Origin: Gluconobacter wancherniae NBRC 103581
GTDB lineage: Bacteria; Pseudomonadota; Alphaproteobacteria; Acetobacterales; Acetobacteraceae
Assembly: GCF_007988885.1 (NCBI RefSeq)
Contig: NZ_BJUZ01000001.1
Span: 558,001-622,000 of the forward strand
Reading direction: 5' to 3'
Length of the DNA stretch: 64,000 nt
Shown piece by piece: positions 18,797 through 27,456 of this stretch (within the stretch, counting starts at the first letter, position 1; every line of letters begins with the position of its first letter). The notes under the pieces are model-generated. The model saw only the letters and a list, made by a program, of their open reading frames with translations, did no database searches and was not told the origin of the DNA. A program made the position numbers and the translations under genes.

Positions 18797-19873
18797 TCAG
18801 GCCGGATCGCTGACGGAAGCGCGGAATGCTGTGCGTTCGGAAAGTGGCCAGCGTGGGCGCGGTGCCGTGGGTATGTCGTCTGGATGATCGCCCTGATGAA
18901 GGCGCTCAAGCGCTGCCCAGCCGACCATGACGGCATTGTCGGTGCAAAGCCGTAGAGGTGGAGCGAGGAATGGAATTCCGTGAGCATGGGCCACACCCTC
19001 GAGGCATGAACGTAGTGTAGCGTTCGCTGCTACGCCACCCGCGACCACGAGCGCTGTGGATGCGGGGGCCATCTCCAATGCATGTTCCGCACGATCTTTC
19101 ATGACGTCCGCCACTGCGCGCTGAAAAGATGCTGCTATGTCGGCGGCGATATTGCGGGGAAGGGCGCCTGATCCGAAAGGTTCGATCAACCGCGATACTG
19201 CCGTTTTCAGCCCTGAAAAAGAAAAATCACAACCCGCACGTCCCTTCAGAGGGCGGGGAAGATCGTATGAGTCATCCCGGCCGTCTTTCGCTAGCTTTTC
19301 CAGAGCCGGGCCACCGGGCCAGCCGAGACCAAGCATCTTGGCAACCTTATCAAAGGCCTCGCCTGCCGCGTCATCTATGGTTCCGCCCAAGCGGACGTAT
19401 TGGCCCGCATCTTTCACTGAGACGCACTGACAATGGCCACCTGAAACCAGCATTGTCAGATAAGGAAACTGTAGATCCCCTTCAAGCTCTGGCAGGCGAG
19501 GGGTCAGGGTGTGGGCCTCGATGTGATTGATCGCCATGAAGGGGCGGCCCATCGCGATCGCAAGGCCCTTTGCGTAGGAGCTTCCCACAATCAGGCCACC
19601 GATCAGGCCCGGTCCTGTTGTGGCTGCAAAAATATCGATGTCCGAGAGCGTAAGGTCAGCCTTTTGCAGAACCGAAGATACGATGGCCGGGAGTGCATCC
19701 AGATGCGCGCGGGCTGCTATTTCCGGGACGACGCCGCCCAGTTTTGCATGGTCTTTCTGGGAAAGGACCTCTTCCGCCAAAATCCGTCCATCATAGGCGA
19801 GAATGGCGCAGGCCGTATCGTCGCAGGAGGTTTCGATAGCGAGAAGCGGGCGGAGGGTGGGCGTGTCAGACAT
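18797..19873 (-). CDS. tsaD: tRNA N6-adenosine threonylcarbamoyltransferase
   Basis: 358 residues. ASKHA-fold protein that transfers the threonylcarbamoyl group to A37 of ANN-decoding tRNAs, with TsaB and TsaE. It begins RPLLAIETSCDDTACAIL; the metal ligands H117 and H121 are in INHIEAH; LVSGGHCQ and the C-terminal VVAGGVAANATLR motif follow. Complete and canonical. It is divergent from hemC, with a 66-bp shared promoter region, the widespread alphaproteobacterial tsaD/hemC arrangement. Confidence 0.98.
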   Translation of the reverse strand: MSDTPTLRPLLAIETSCDDTACAILAYDGRILAEEVLSQKDHAKLGGVVPEIAARAHLDALPAIVSSVLQKADLTLSDIDIFAATTGPGLIGGLIVGSSYAKGLAIAMGRPFMAINHIEAHTLTPRLPELEGDLQFPYLTMLVSGGHCQCVSVKDAGQYVRLGGTIDDAAGEAFDKVAKMLGLGWPGGPALEKLAKDGRDDSYDLPRPLKGRAGCDFSFSGLKTAVSRLIEPFGSGALPRNIAADIAASFQRAVADVMKDRAEHALEMAPASTALVVAGGVAANATLRSCLEGVAHAHGIPFLAPPLRLCTDNAVMVGWAALERLHQGDHPDDIPTAPRPRWPLSERTAFRASVSDPA

Positions 19874-19939
19874 GCCGCCATTATGGCCGAGTCTGTCGTA
19901 TCATGACAGCCCCGTGGGAATGGAGTAGGACTACCGCTC

Positions 19940-20989
19940 ATGAACGTTTCCGTCATGTCTTCGGATGCTCTCCAGAAGGCCGCCGCTGAGGCAGTTCGGC
20001 GCTCCCATGCCGCCGAGCAGTCCCCCCGCCGCAAGCTTCCGCTTCGTGTCGGCACAAGAGCCTCTCCGCTGGCTCTCGTACAGACGCGTAATTTTCTTAC
20101 GCGCCTGACGCGCTTTTGCCCTGTCCTGCGCGATATGGGTGCTTTCCAGGAGCACCAGATCAGCACCGAAGGAGATCGTAATCTCGTTCAGCGTCTGGCA
20201 GAGATCGGCGGAAAAGGCCTTTTTTCCAAGGAAATCCACGAGGCACTCAGTGCTGGCAGAATCGATTTTGCGGTTCACAGCCTCAAGGATCTTGAGACGA
20301 ATCTACCGCCCGGTCTGGTTCTGGCCTGCACCCTGAAGCGCGAAGATGCCCGCGATGCGCTGATTCTGCGGGACCGGACGGTAAAGCTTGATCCGGCTGA
20401 TCCTTATGCCTGTCTGCCTGAGGGGGCACTGGTTGGATGCGCATCCGTGCGCCGTCAGGCACAGATGCTCAATCGTCGCCCTGATCTCAGATTCTGCTTG
20501 TTGCGCGGAAACGTCCAGACCCGTCTGGACAAGCTGCGTGCAGGAGCATGCGATGCAACACTTCTGGCGCTTGCAGGTCTGAGACGTCTTGGCATGGAAG
20601 ATCGTGTGGACGTGGTGATCGACCCGTCCCAGATGCTGCCAGCTTCGGGGCAGGGCATTGTGGGCGTGACGGTTCGTGAGAGTGATATCGACCTGCGAGA
20701 ACTCCTTTCTGCGATTGAAGATCCCGAAGCCCGTGCTGTTGCAACAGCCGAGCGCGCTCTTCTGGCGGAACTTGATGGTTCATGCCGCACTCCGATCGGT
20801 GGGTATGCGCGTATGGATGGCAGTGAACTTCATCTGAGCGGCCTTGTTGCCAGTGAGGATGGAAAATTCCTGCTGCGTCGTGAAATCCGCGGTGCGCCGT
20901 TGGATGCCGCACGAATGGGGTATGAACTTGCAGTAGAACTGCGCCGGGATACGCCAGAGGCAATTTTTGCTGAGATCAGACGTCCCTGA
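19940..20989 (+). CDS. hemC: Porphobilinogen deaminase (hydroxymethylbilane synthase)
   Basis: 349 residues, with an N-terminal extension of about 30 residues before the conserved LRVGTRASPLALVQT. The dipyrromethane cofactor cysteine is C282 in DGSCRTPIGGYA, and substrate-binding arginines are in STEGDR, HSLKD and ASVRRQAQ. It joins four porphobilinogens into hydroxymethylbilane. hemD follows after two bases, so the pair forms an operon supplying haem, which fits a chromosome that also encodes a haem-rich quinol oxidase and a trihaem peroxidase in this window. Confidence 0.97.
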   Translation: MNVSVMSSDALQKAAAEAVRRSHAAEQSPRRKLPLRVGTRASPLALVQTRNFLTRLTRFCPVLRDMGAFQEHQISTEGDRNLVQRLAEIGGKGLFSKEIHEALSAGRIDFAVHSLKDLETNLPPGLVLACTLKREDARDALILRDRTVKLDPADPYACLPEGALVGCASVRRQAQMLNRRPDLRFCLLRGNVQTRLDKLRAGACDATLLALAGLRRLGMEDRVDVVIDPSQMLPASGQGIVGVTVRESDIDLRELLSAIEDPEARAVATAERALLAELDGSCRTPIGGYARMDGSELHLSGLVASEDGKFLLRREIRGAPLDAARMGYELAVELRRDTPEAIFAEIRRP

Positions 20990-20991
20990 AA

Positions 20992-21660
20992 ATGAAGCGA
21001 TCCGTTCTTGTCACCCGGCCCTTGCCTGGGCTGACCAGAACGGCTGATGCTGTTGAGGCACAGGGTTGGCAGGCGATTGCCTGCCCGATGTTGCGTATCG
21101 AGCTTTTTGCACCACTGCCTGTGCTGGATGTGGATGCCATCGCAATTACCAGCGCAAATGCCATTCCTGCCCTTTCCGTTCAGCCCCGTGAGCGTCGGAT
21201 ATTCGCTGTTGGTTCTGTTACCGCAGATGCAGCACGTGATGCCGGGTTTCTGCATGTAGAGACGGCGGATGGAAACGCTGTGTCTCTGGCGGAGTTGTGT
21301 CGCGCGCGTGGGGTTACAGGACCACGTCTTTTTCTTGCTTGCGGACACGGCTATGGGCGCGAATGGGCCCGTGATCTCCGGGCTTCGCGCGATGAGGTGT
21401 ATCGCGTGGAGAAAGCAGGGGCTTTAAGTAAGCAGGCTCTGGACGCATTGATCCACCAAAACGTGGAAGCCGTATTGTTTTATTCAGGTGAGACGGCTGC
21501 TGCCTTCATGGCTGCCTGTGAGGGCGCTCCGGGCATCAGGCTTGCGGCGGTCCGGGCACTGTGTCTCTCGGAGGCCATTGCTGCGCGCCTCAGCAAAAAG
21601 GAGTGGCGCGCAGTTGAGTGGCCCGATCCGCTTGAGCGGCTCGGGCATTTCGAACTGTAA
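20992..21660 (+). CDS. hemD: Uroporphyrinogen-III synthase
   Basis: 222 residues. This family is weakly conserved; support is the N-terminus MKRSVLVTRPLPGLTRTADAVEAQGWQ, the IAITSANAIPAL segment, the central GPRLFLACGHGYGREW and the C-terminal FYSGETAAAFM, together with position two bases behind hemC. It cyclises and rearranges hydroxymethylbilane to uroporphyrinogen III. Ends five bases from the convergent secB gene. Confidence 0.92.
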   Translation: MKRSVLVTRPLPGLTRTADAVEAQGWQAIACPMLRIELFAPLPVLDVDAIAITSANAIPALSVQPRERRIFAVGSVTADAARDAGFLHVETADGNAVSLAELCRARGVTGPRLFLACGHGYGREWARDLRASRDEVYRVEKAGALSKQALDALIHQNVEAVLFYSGETAAAFMAACEGAPGIRLAAVRALCLSEAIAARLSKKEWRAVEWPDPLERLGHFEL

Positions 21661-21665
21661 GAAGA

Positions 21666-22193
21666 TCAGGCTTCGCCAGCTGGTTCCGGGAACTGCTGCG
21701 CGCGCTTGGCCTGCCACAGTGCCACGAAGTCGATCGGCTGCAGAACGACTGGCGGGAAGCCGCCATCACGTGTGACGTCGCTGACGATCGCGCGGACATA
21801 TGGGAAGATGAGGCGCGGGACTTCAACAAGCAGGATCGGCTCGACTAGCTCCTGAGGTGCGTCGCCGAGTGTGACGATGGCAGCATAGGTCAGCTCGGCA
21901 ATGAATACCGTGCGGCCAGCCTGGCCACCTTCCTGTTCTGGCGGCTCAACAGCTTCTGCGCGGACAGCAAGAGCGACTTCGAAAACAGGAGCCTGTTCTT
22001 CGAGGCGATTTGCCTGAACGTCGATGTTGACGGAAATCTGCGGAGCGGTGCGCAGGGATGCAAAAATTGCTGCTCCAGCTGGAACCTCGAAGGAAAGATC
22101 CTTCGTGTACTGCAGGTTAACGGACAGGGGCATTGGCGGCGGATTGCCTTCGAGGCCTGCTGTATCGTTGGCGGGAGCGTTGTTTTCAGACAT
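21666..22193 (-). CDS. secB: Protein-export chaperone SecB
   Basis: 175 residues from ATG 22193 (MSENNAPAND...), chosen over an upstream frame extension that lacks SecB-like sequence. The core LSVNLQYTKDLSFEVPAGAAIF is the classic SecB peptide-binding start, and CP/I-type acidic patches and RLIFPYVRAIVSDVTRDGGFPPVVLQPIDF complete the fold. It holds preproteins unfolded for SecA. The acidic N-terminal tail and C-terminal tail are as usual in alphaproteobacteria. Divergent from the Tim44-like gene, the conserved arrangement in this class. Confidence 0.97.
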   Translation of the reverse strand: MSENNAPANDTAGLEGNPPPMPLSVNLQYTKDLSFEVPAGAAIFASLRTAPQISVNIDVQANRLEEQAPVFEVALAVRAEAVEPPEQEGGQAGRTVFIAELTYAAIVTLGDAPQELVEPILLVEVPRLIFPYVRAIVSDVTRDGGFPPVVLQPIDFVALWQAKRAQQFPEPAGEA

Positions 22194-22374
22194 GACGGTC
22201 TCCGTGTCCGCAGGAACTTGCGAACGTCGATGGAACGGTTGTGATGACTCGGCGGTAGCATGATGTTTATCAGCCGCCAAGACACCCGCTTGAATGGTGG
22301 AGGTTGAGGTTATGGTCGCGGCACCCTATCTCTAAGGGCAGAAATCTCCACGACTGGCGCGAAACAAAAACTTC

Positions 22375-23151
22375 ATGGCTTCTGACAGCATCCATCTTCC
22401 CTCCAACCTGATTGAGCGGGTGAGTGACCAGTTCCCCTGGGACATCGTGGTTCTCGCTGGGCTCGCTGTCGGTCTGGGGATATGCCTCTACCGTGTGCTG
22501 GGGCGCCGGGTTGGCGCTCAGGCCGTTCGTGAGGAGAGGCCGCAAGGCTTCCAAGGTGTTTCCGGGCGTCCGTCCTCACCTAATGCCGCACAGAAGCGTC
22601 TGCAGCCGCCTCCGCTGCCTGGTGCTGCGGGGGAGGCGCAGGATGCCCCGGCTACGGTGACGGAGCGCGAAATCCCGGCACCGGCTACTCGCGTGGGGGG
22701 CATTCTGTCTCGCATCGCTGAACACGAAAATGGTTTCACGCCCTCCCAGTTTCTGGATCAGGTCGATATTGCGTTTCGCAGGATTGTCCCTGCTTTCGCA
22801 GCCGGCGATCAGCCCGCGCTTGCCGGCCTTCTGACTGCAGAAACGGAAGCTGCGTTCATGGCGGCCATAGCCGCGCGCACCGAGGCCGGTGAAAGCCAGA
22901 GAAGCGACCTTCGCGCTATTGAACGCCTGTCGATCTTGGATGCTTCTGTGACTGTCGATGATCGCGGCGCTGAAACTGCGGCGATCGAGGTGTCCATTGT
23001 GTCCCGGCAGGTCAATATCCTGACAGACCGCAATGGGGAACCAGTTCAGGGCACGGATGCCGTCACCGAGTTTCATGACCTCTGGCTTTTTGAACGCATC
23101 CTTGGCATTGCTGGCGCTTCCTGGCGTCTGGCAGCGTCTCGCCCCGCTTAA
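22375..23151 (+). CDS. Tim44-like domain protein (TimA type)
   Basis: 258 residues. One N-terminal membrane helix (DIVVLAGLAVGLGICLYRVL, about residues 24-43), a proline-rich linker of about 70 residues, then a C-terminal Tim44-like domain starting near GFTPSQFLDQVDIAFRRIVPAFAAGD and ending DLWLFERILGIAGASWRLAAS. Bacterial members are relatives of the mitochondrial import-motor subunit and are thought to act in inner-membrane protein handling. The secB < > tim44-mltA-smr layout is a familiar alphaproteobacterial one, and mltA follows here within 22 bp. Confidence 0.88.
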   Translation: MASDSIHLPSNLIERVSDQFPWDIVVLAGLAVGLGICLYRVLGRRVGAQAVREERPQGFQGVSGRPSSPNAAQKRLQPPPLPGAAGEAQDAPATVTEREIPAPATRVGGILSRIAEHENGFTPSQFLDQVDIAFRRIVPAFAAGDQPALAGLLTAETEAAFMAAIAARTEAGESQRSDLRAIERLSILDASVTVDDRGAETAAIEVSIVSRQVNILTDRNGEPVQGTDAVTEFHDLWLFERILGIAGASWRLAASRPA

Positions 23152-23173
23152 AATAGGATTTACCGGTTTACAC

Positions 23174-24319
23174 ATGAAGCGTTCCCTGCTGGCCGTTGTG
23201 TCGTTGTCGATTCTTGGTGCGTGTTCCTCCCAGCAGTCATCTTCCGAATTTTCAGTCTCGCCAGTTGGTTTCGATGCGCTGGCAGGCTGGAGCGCAGAAC
23301 AGACGCAGGAAGTAATGCCTGTTCTGCGGCAGGAATGTCACCGACTGGCGCAGCTCCCGCCTGAAACCTCTCTGGGCGGCGCTGTATCTCTTCCTTATGG
23401 CCGTCTGGCGAGTGACTGGTCTGGCGCGTGTTCCGCACTGGAAACTGCAACGGATGCACGTACGTTCCTCCAGACATGGTTCCAGCCATATCTCGTGGAA
23501 ACGTCCGCGTTCTACACGGGCTATTTCGAGCCGCAGATCGATGCATCCCTGACGCAGGGCGGCGCTTATCAGACGCCCCTCTATCGCCGTCCGGACGATC
23601 TGGTGCGAGCGAAAGCGACCAATGGAGAGATGGTCACCGGACGCTGGGTCAATGGCCAATTCCAGCCCTATTATGATCGTGCAGCGATAGATGGAGGCGC
23701 TCTTGCGGGGCGCGGTCTGGAAATTGCCTGGGTAAAGAACCCGGTGGACCTGTTTTTTCTCCAGATTCAGGGATCTGGCCGTTTGACGTTGCCGGATGGA
23801 AGGCAGATCCGTGTTGGTTATGATGGCCGCAACGGGCAGCCCTATGTGCCGATCGGACGCGTTCTTGTTCAGGAAAACGAGCTTGCGTCTAATGCGGTCA
23901 GCATGGACAGCATCAGGAATTGGCTTACCGCCCATCCAGACCGGATCCGCGATATTCTTGAGCGCAATCCGAACTATGTTTTTTTTCGCACTGTTTCGAC
24001 CAGTCTGGCACAGGGGCCTTCTGGTGCATTCGGCATTCCCCTTACTGCGGGTCGCTCATTGGCGGTCGACCGCTCGCTGATTCCCTTTGCGACACCGGTC
24101 TGGGTCGAAACACGGCTTCCGGATGCCAAGGGTGTGGTTGGAGACTGGAAGCATCTGGCTTTTGCTCAGGATATCGGAACGGATATCAAGGGTGCGGGCC
24201 GTGCAGACCTATTTACGGGCTGGGGCGTTTTTGCGCAGTACGTGGCTGGGAATCTCCATGAAAAAGGTCAGATGACCATCCTTCTGCCCAGACCGCCTGC
24301 CGTTCCGGACGCTCAATGA
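23174..24319 (+). CDS. mltA: Membrane-bound lytic murein transglycosylase A
   Basis: 381 residues from ATG 23174; the frame is open upstream but that part overlaps the tim44 gene. A lipoprotein signal is clear: MKRSLLAVVSLSILGAC with lipobox LGAC and C17 as the lipidated residue. The MltA domain has SAFYTGYFEPQIDASL, IQGSGRLTLPDGRQIRVGYDGRNG, and the C-terminal 3D domain with the catalytic Asp cluster (AQDIGTDIKGAGRADLFTG). It cleaves peptidoglycan to 1,6-anhydromuropeptides in the periplasm. Its stop overlaps the methyltransferase start by four bases (ATGA). Confidence 0.96.
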   Translation: MKRSLLAVVSLSILGACSSQQSSSEFSVSPVGFDALAGWSAEQTQEVMPVLRQECHRLAQLPPETSLGGAVSLPYGRLASDWSGACSALETATDARTFLQTWFQPYLVETSAFYTGYFEPQIDASLTQGGAYQTPLYRRPDDLVRAKATNGEMVTGRWVNGQFQPYYDRAAIDGGALAGRGLEIAWVKNPVDLFFLQIQGSGRLTLPDGRQIRVGYDGRNGQPYVPIGRVLVQENELASNAVSMDSIRNWLTAHPDRIRDILERNPNYVFFRTVSTSLAQGPSGAFGIPLTAGRSLAVDRSLIPFATPVWVETRLPDAKGVVGDWKHLAFAQDIGTDIKGAGRADLFTGWGVFAQYVAGNLHEKGQMTILLPRPPAVPDAQ

Positions 24320-25146
24320 TCCGTGCCCGCCGGGAAAATCTCGGTGTACATACGCTGATCCGGGGAGACTGCGCACGTGTACTGAAGCGGATCGCCCCCC
24401 GGAGCGTGGATGTGGTTGTTACGTCTCCTCCCTATAATCTGGGACTCGCGTATCGCAGTTACAGCGACAAGATGGCTGAGGAGGATTACCTCGACTGGAT
24501 GGAAGGTGTATGTTCCAGCCTGAGAGAGGTCATGCGGGATGACGGGTCATTTTTCCTTAATATTGCCGGATCATCTGCACAGCCCTGGCTCCCGTTTGAA
24601 CTTATGGTCCGCCTGCGCGGATTGTTCGTGCTTCAAAACCACATCACCTGGGTCAAATCGATCTCGGTTGGGGAGGTTACGCACGGGCATTTCAAGCCAG
24701 TTAATTCCAGCCGTTTTGTCAATCGTAACCACGAGCACGTCTTTCATCTGACAAAGACGGGAGACGTGCCGGTTGCACGGCTTGAGGCGGGTGTCCCGTT
24801 TACGGACAAATCCAATATCACGCGCCGTAGCCACAATATCGACAGGCGCTGCCGTGGCGACACATGGTTCATTCCCTACGAAACTGTGCGCAGCCGACGT
24901 GAGAAATTCAGTCACCCTGGAACATTTCCGGTAGCACTCCCCGAAGCATGCCTCAGGCTGCATGGAGTTCACTCGGAAACAGTGCTGCTTGATCCGTTTA
25001 TGGGTTCTGGTACGAGTGTGATCGCTGCGGAAAAAGTAGGTGTCAGAGGCATTGGGATTGAGGCTGATACGTCTTATGTACGGGTCGCGCGGGATCGGTT
25101 GCGTGCCTATCTGGATGCACAGAAAGCAGGGCTGGACGAGAACTGA
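24316..25146 (+). CDS. Site-specific DNA methyltransferase (amino-methylase, beta-type motif order), apparently orphan
   Basis: 276 residues. Catalytic motif IV TSPPYN is at 36-41 and the SAM-binding motif I DPFMGSGTS at 226-234. Motif IV before motif I is the beta-class order of N6-adenine/N4-cytosine methylases. The segment between them, with RFVNRNHEHVFHLTKTG and a basic stretch, would hold target recognition. No restriction endonuclease is adjacent. It is shorter than CcrM and lacks CcrM's C-terminal domain. The start overlaps the mltA stop (ATGA), so it is expressed with cell-wall genes. Target base and site cannot be read from the sequence. Confidence 0.9.
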   Translation: MIRARRENLGVHTLIRGDCARVLKRIAPRSVDVVVTSPPYNLGLAYRSYSDKMAEEDYLDWMEGVCSSLREVMRDDGSFFLNIAGSSAQPWLPFELMVRLRGLFVLQNHITWVKSISVGEVTHGHFKPVNSSRFVNRNHEHVFHLTKTGDVPVARLEAGVPFTDKSNITRRSHNIDRRCRGDTWFIPYETVRSRREKFSHPGTFPVALPEACLRLHGVHSETVLLDPFMGSGTSVIAAEKVGVRGIGIEADTSYVRVARDRLRAYLDAQKAGLDEN

Positions 25147-25226
25147 TCGGCTAGGCCGATCTTTCTGACAGGCTCAATCGTTTTGACTTTGTGTGTCTGG
25201 ATCCTCACTTTCACGGTCCTGTGATT

Positions 25227-26702
25227 ATGAGGAGAAATGCGGTGCGTCGCAGCACGATTACCAAGGGAATTGCCGGGTTGGTGGCACTGGGTGTTGTCGC
25301 CTGGGGTGGTACAGTCACCTATCTTGAGCATTTCGATCATGCTGGTGCTTTTCAGCTTCCCGCTGATAGTCCGACGCGCCATGATCCAACCGCGATGGCG
25401 GCTTTTGCAGCATTTCAGGAAGTCCGCTGTGATTACTGCCATACCAAGGGCACTGATCTTCCATTTTATTTCAAGTTGCCGCTGGCTAACCAGATTATGG
25501 GCCGGGATCTTGCAGAGGGGCAGCGTCATTTTTCCTTCGCACCGATCGTTGCCGCGTTCCAGCAAGGCAAACCGCCTTCTGTTGAGCAGCTTTCGCGGAT
25601 CGAGGAAGTTATCGTTCAGAACCGGATGCCTCCAGCCGCTTATCTGCTGATGCATCCGCATGCACATCTGGATGAAAAGCAGCGCGCAGATATCCTGAAA
25701 TGGGTGCGTGACCAGCGCGAGCGTTACTATGCGACGCCAGGTGTGGCGGCTGCATTCCGCGGTGAGCCGATCCAGCCCATTCCGGAAAGCGTTCCTGTTG
25801 ATTGGAACAAGGCTGCTCTGGGTCGTGAACTCTTCTTCGACAATACGCTCTCCGGGGATGGAAAGCTGAACTGCGCAAGCTGCCACGGGCTGAACACTGG
25901 CGGTGTCGATAATCTTGTGACGGCCACAGGTATTTCGGGTCACAAGGGGCCGATCAATACGCCTAGCGTTTATAATTCCGTCTTCAGCATCGCTCAGTTC
26001 TGGAATGGTCGTGCCAAGGATCTCGCCGCGCAGGCAGCAGGCCCGGTGACGAATCCACTTGAAATGGGTTCGCATGACTGGGAGTCCGTTGCTGAACGTG
26101 TGCGCAATGAACCGGGATATGCAGACAAGTTTAGTGCAGTGTTTGGTTCGGATGCCATCAATCAGGACACCGTAACGAACGCGATTGCCGAGTATGAAAA
26201 GACCCTGATCACCCCTGACAGTCGCTTCGACCTGTATCTGAAGGGAAATGCGAGCGCGATTACTGATCAGGAAAAGCGTGGCTATGAGCGTTTCAAGCAG
26301 ATTGGCTGCTCGGGTTGTCACAGCGGTGTCGCGATTGGCGGCGACGCATACGAGATCATGGGTCTTGAAGGACCGTATTTCGATGATCGTCATTCCAAGC
26401 TGACCGCAGCGGATCAGGGGCGTGAGGCCTTCACGAGCAATCCCGCCGATAGACAGCGTTTCAAGGTTCCGAACCTGCGCAATGTCGAACTGACCGGTCC
26501 GTGGTTTCACGATGGCTCTGTGACGTCACTCGAACAGGCCGTTCGTGAGATGGCACGTTATCAGACGCCGGATCGGGATATTTCCAATCAGGATGTTCAG
26601 GATATCACGGCATTCCTGAAAACACTGACAGGCAAATACGACGGCATTCCTCTGAAGGATGTACCGGCAGACGCCCCGTTGCGTCCGGTTCAGTCGAACT
26701 GA
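25227..26702 (+). CDS. Trihaem cytochrome c peroxidase, membrane-anchored (YhjA/quinol-peroxidase-like)
   Basis: About 491 residues. Three CxxCH haem sites: C68-C71-H72, C216-C219-H220 and C361-C364-H365, numbered from ATG 25227. Residues 10-30 form one membrane helix. The last two sites belong to a standard di-haem peroxidase (ALGRELFFDNTLSGDGKLNCASCH ... FKVPNLRNVELTGPWFHDG); the first is an extra N-terminal haem domain, the architecture of E. coli YhjA, which reduces periplasmic H2O2 with electrons from quinol. GTG 25242 has a better ribosome binding site (GAGGAG) and may be the true start, losing five residues. It lies 80 bp behind the methyltransferase and has its own terminator. Confidence 0.9.
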   Translation: MRRNAVRRSTITKGIAGLVALGVVAWGGTVTYLEHFDHAGAFQLPADSPTRHDPTAMAAFAAFQEVRCDYCHTKGTDLPFYFKLPLANQIMGRDLAEGQRHFSFAPIVAAFQQGKPPSVEQLSRIEEVIVQNRMPPAAYLLMHPHAHLDEKQRADILKWVRDQRERYYATPGVAAAFRGEPIQPIPESVPVDWNKAALGRELFFDNTLSGDGKLNCASCHGLNTGGVDNLVTATGISGHKGPINTPSVYNSVFSIAQFWNGRAKDLAAQAAGPVTNPLEMGSHDWESVAERVRNEPGYADKFSAVFGSDAINQDTVTNAIAEYEKTLITPDSRFDLYLKGNASAITDQEKRGYERFKQIGCSGCHSGVAIGGDAYEIMGLEGPYFDDRHSKLTAADQGREAFTSNPADRQRFKVPNLRNVELTGPWFHDGSVTSLEQAVREMARYQTPDRDISNQDVQDITAFLKTLTGKYDGIPLKDVPADAPLRPVQSN

Positions 26703-26727
26703 GTGCTTTGACTGTTGTTATGAACGA

Positions 26728-26756
26728 GGCTCCGGGACAGTTTCCGGGGCCTTTTT
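26728..26756 (+). terminator. Rho-independent terminator after the peroxidase gene
   Basis: GGCTCCGG (26728-26735) pairs with CCGGGGCC (26744-26751), including one T-G pair, followed by TTTTT. It lies 26 bp past the peroxidase stop and separates it from the smr gene. Confidence 0.85.
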
Positions 26757-26887
26757 AATATTCGATCCGAGTGTTCCAAAAAATGATACTGTCACGAGAC
26801 CTGTTCGTATGTGGGCCGAGCCGTTAAAGGCTGTATCGTCTTGTGGTCATGAGCATGGCCCGGGTGGTCAGCACAAAAGGGGCGGGC

Positions 26888-27451
26888 GTGGCAAAAAGGG
26901 TTCTGAGGGAAGAGGAGGCACAGATGTGGCGCAGCTTTGTGCGCGATATTGTACCTCTGCGTCCAGAGCGCCCGGCCGCAGAGCCTGAAAAGCTACAGCT
27001 CAAGGTTCCGATGCCTGCACCAACAGCAGCCGTTTCCGAGCCCGCATTGTCATTTGCGGCTGTTATGTCAGGTGCGCGCCTTCAGAAACCTGCACGCCAG
27101 CAGGAGCTTCGGGTGGGTGTGCGAGCGCCGGGCCTTGATGACACAAGCTGGAAACGGCTCTCACGGGGGAGCATGAAAATTGATGCCCGCCTCGATCTGC
27201 ATGGATACATCGTGCAGGAGGCGTTCGAGCGTCTTCACTCATTTCTGTTGAGGGCACGCGCACTTAACTGGCGTTGCGTGGAGGTTGTAACCGGGCTGGG
27301 GAGTGGGCAGACCAGCGGCATGATCCGCCGGGAACTGCCGTTATGGCTCCAGCGGGATGACCTGCGCCCGATGGTTCTGGCGGTCGTCCACCCACATTCC
27401 GCAAATCATGGCTCCGTGCGGATCCTGCTGAAAAACCGCCGCCGTTCCTGA
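26888..27451 (+). CDS. Smr-domain protein (SmrA-like putative nuclease)
   Basis: About 187 residues from GTG 26888, preceded by AAAAGGGGC; the ORF is open earlier (GTG 26843, ATG 26849) without a ribosome binding site. The start VLREEEAQMWRSFVRDIVPL is typical of short Smr proteins. The C-terminal Smr domain has RLDLHGYIVQEAFERLHSFL with the conserved DLHG, then VVTGLGSG and VLAVVHPHSANHGSVRILLK. Smr domains nick or cleave nucleic acids or act in mRNA surveillance; the exact role of this subtype is unknown. It closes the tim44-mltA-smr neighbourhood. Confidence 0.9.
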   Translation: MAKRVLREEEAQMWRSFVRDIVPLRPERPAAEPEKLQLKVPMPAPTAAVSEPALSFAAVMSGARLQKPARQQELRVGVRAPGLDDTSWKRLSRGSMKIDARLDLHGYIVQEAFERLHSFLLRARALNWRCVEVVTGLGSGQTSGMIRRELPLWLQRDDLRPMVLAVVHPHSANHGSVRILLKNRRRS

Positions 27452-27456
27452 TTTTG

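Noticed and set aside
24316-25146. Methyltransferase as CcrM, the cell-cycle GANTC methylase
   Set aside because: Too short (276 residues), lacks the CcrM C-terminal domain, and motif IV reads TSPPYN rather than the DPPYN of CcrM.
25107-26510. 467-codon minus-strand frame over the peroxidase gene
   Set aside because: The plus strand has three haem motifs and a signal anchor; the minus product has no recognisable feature.
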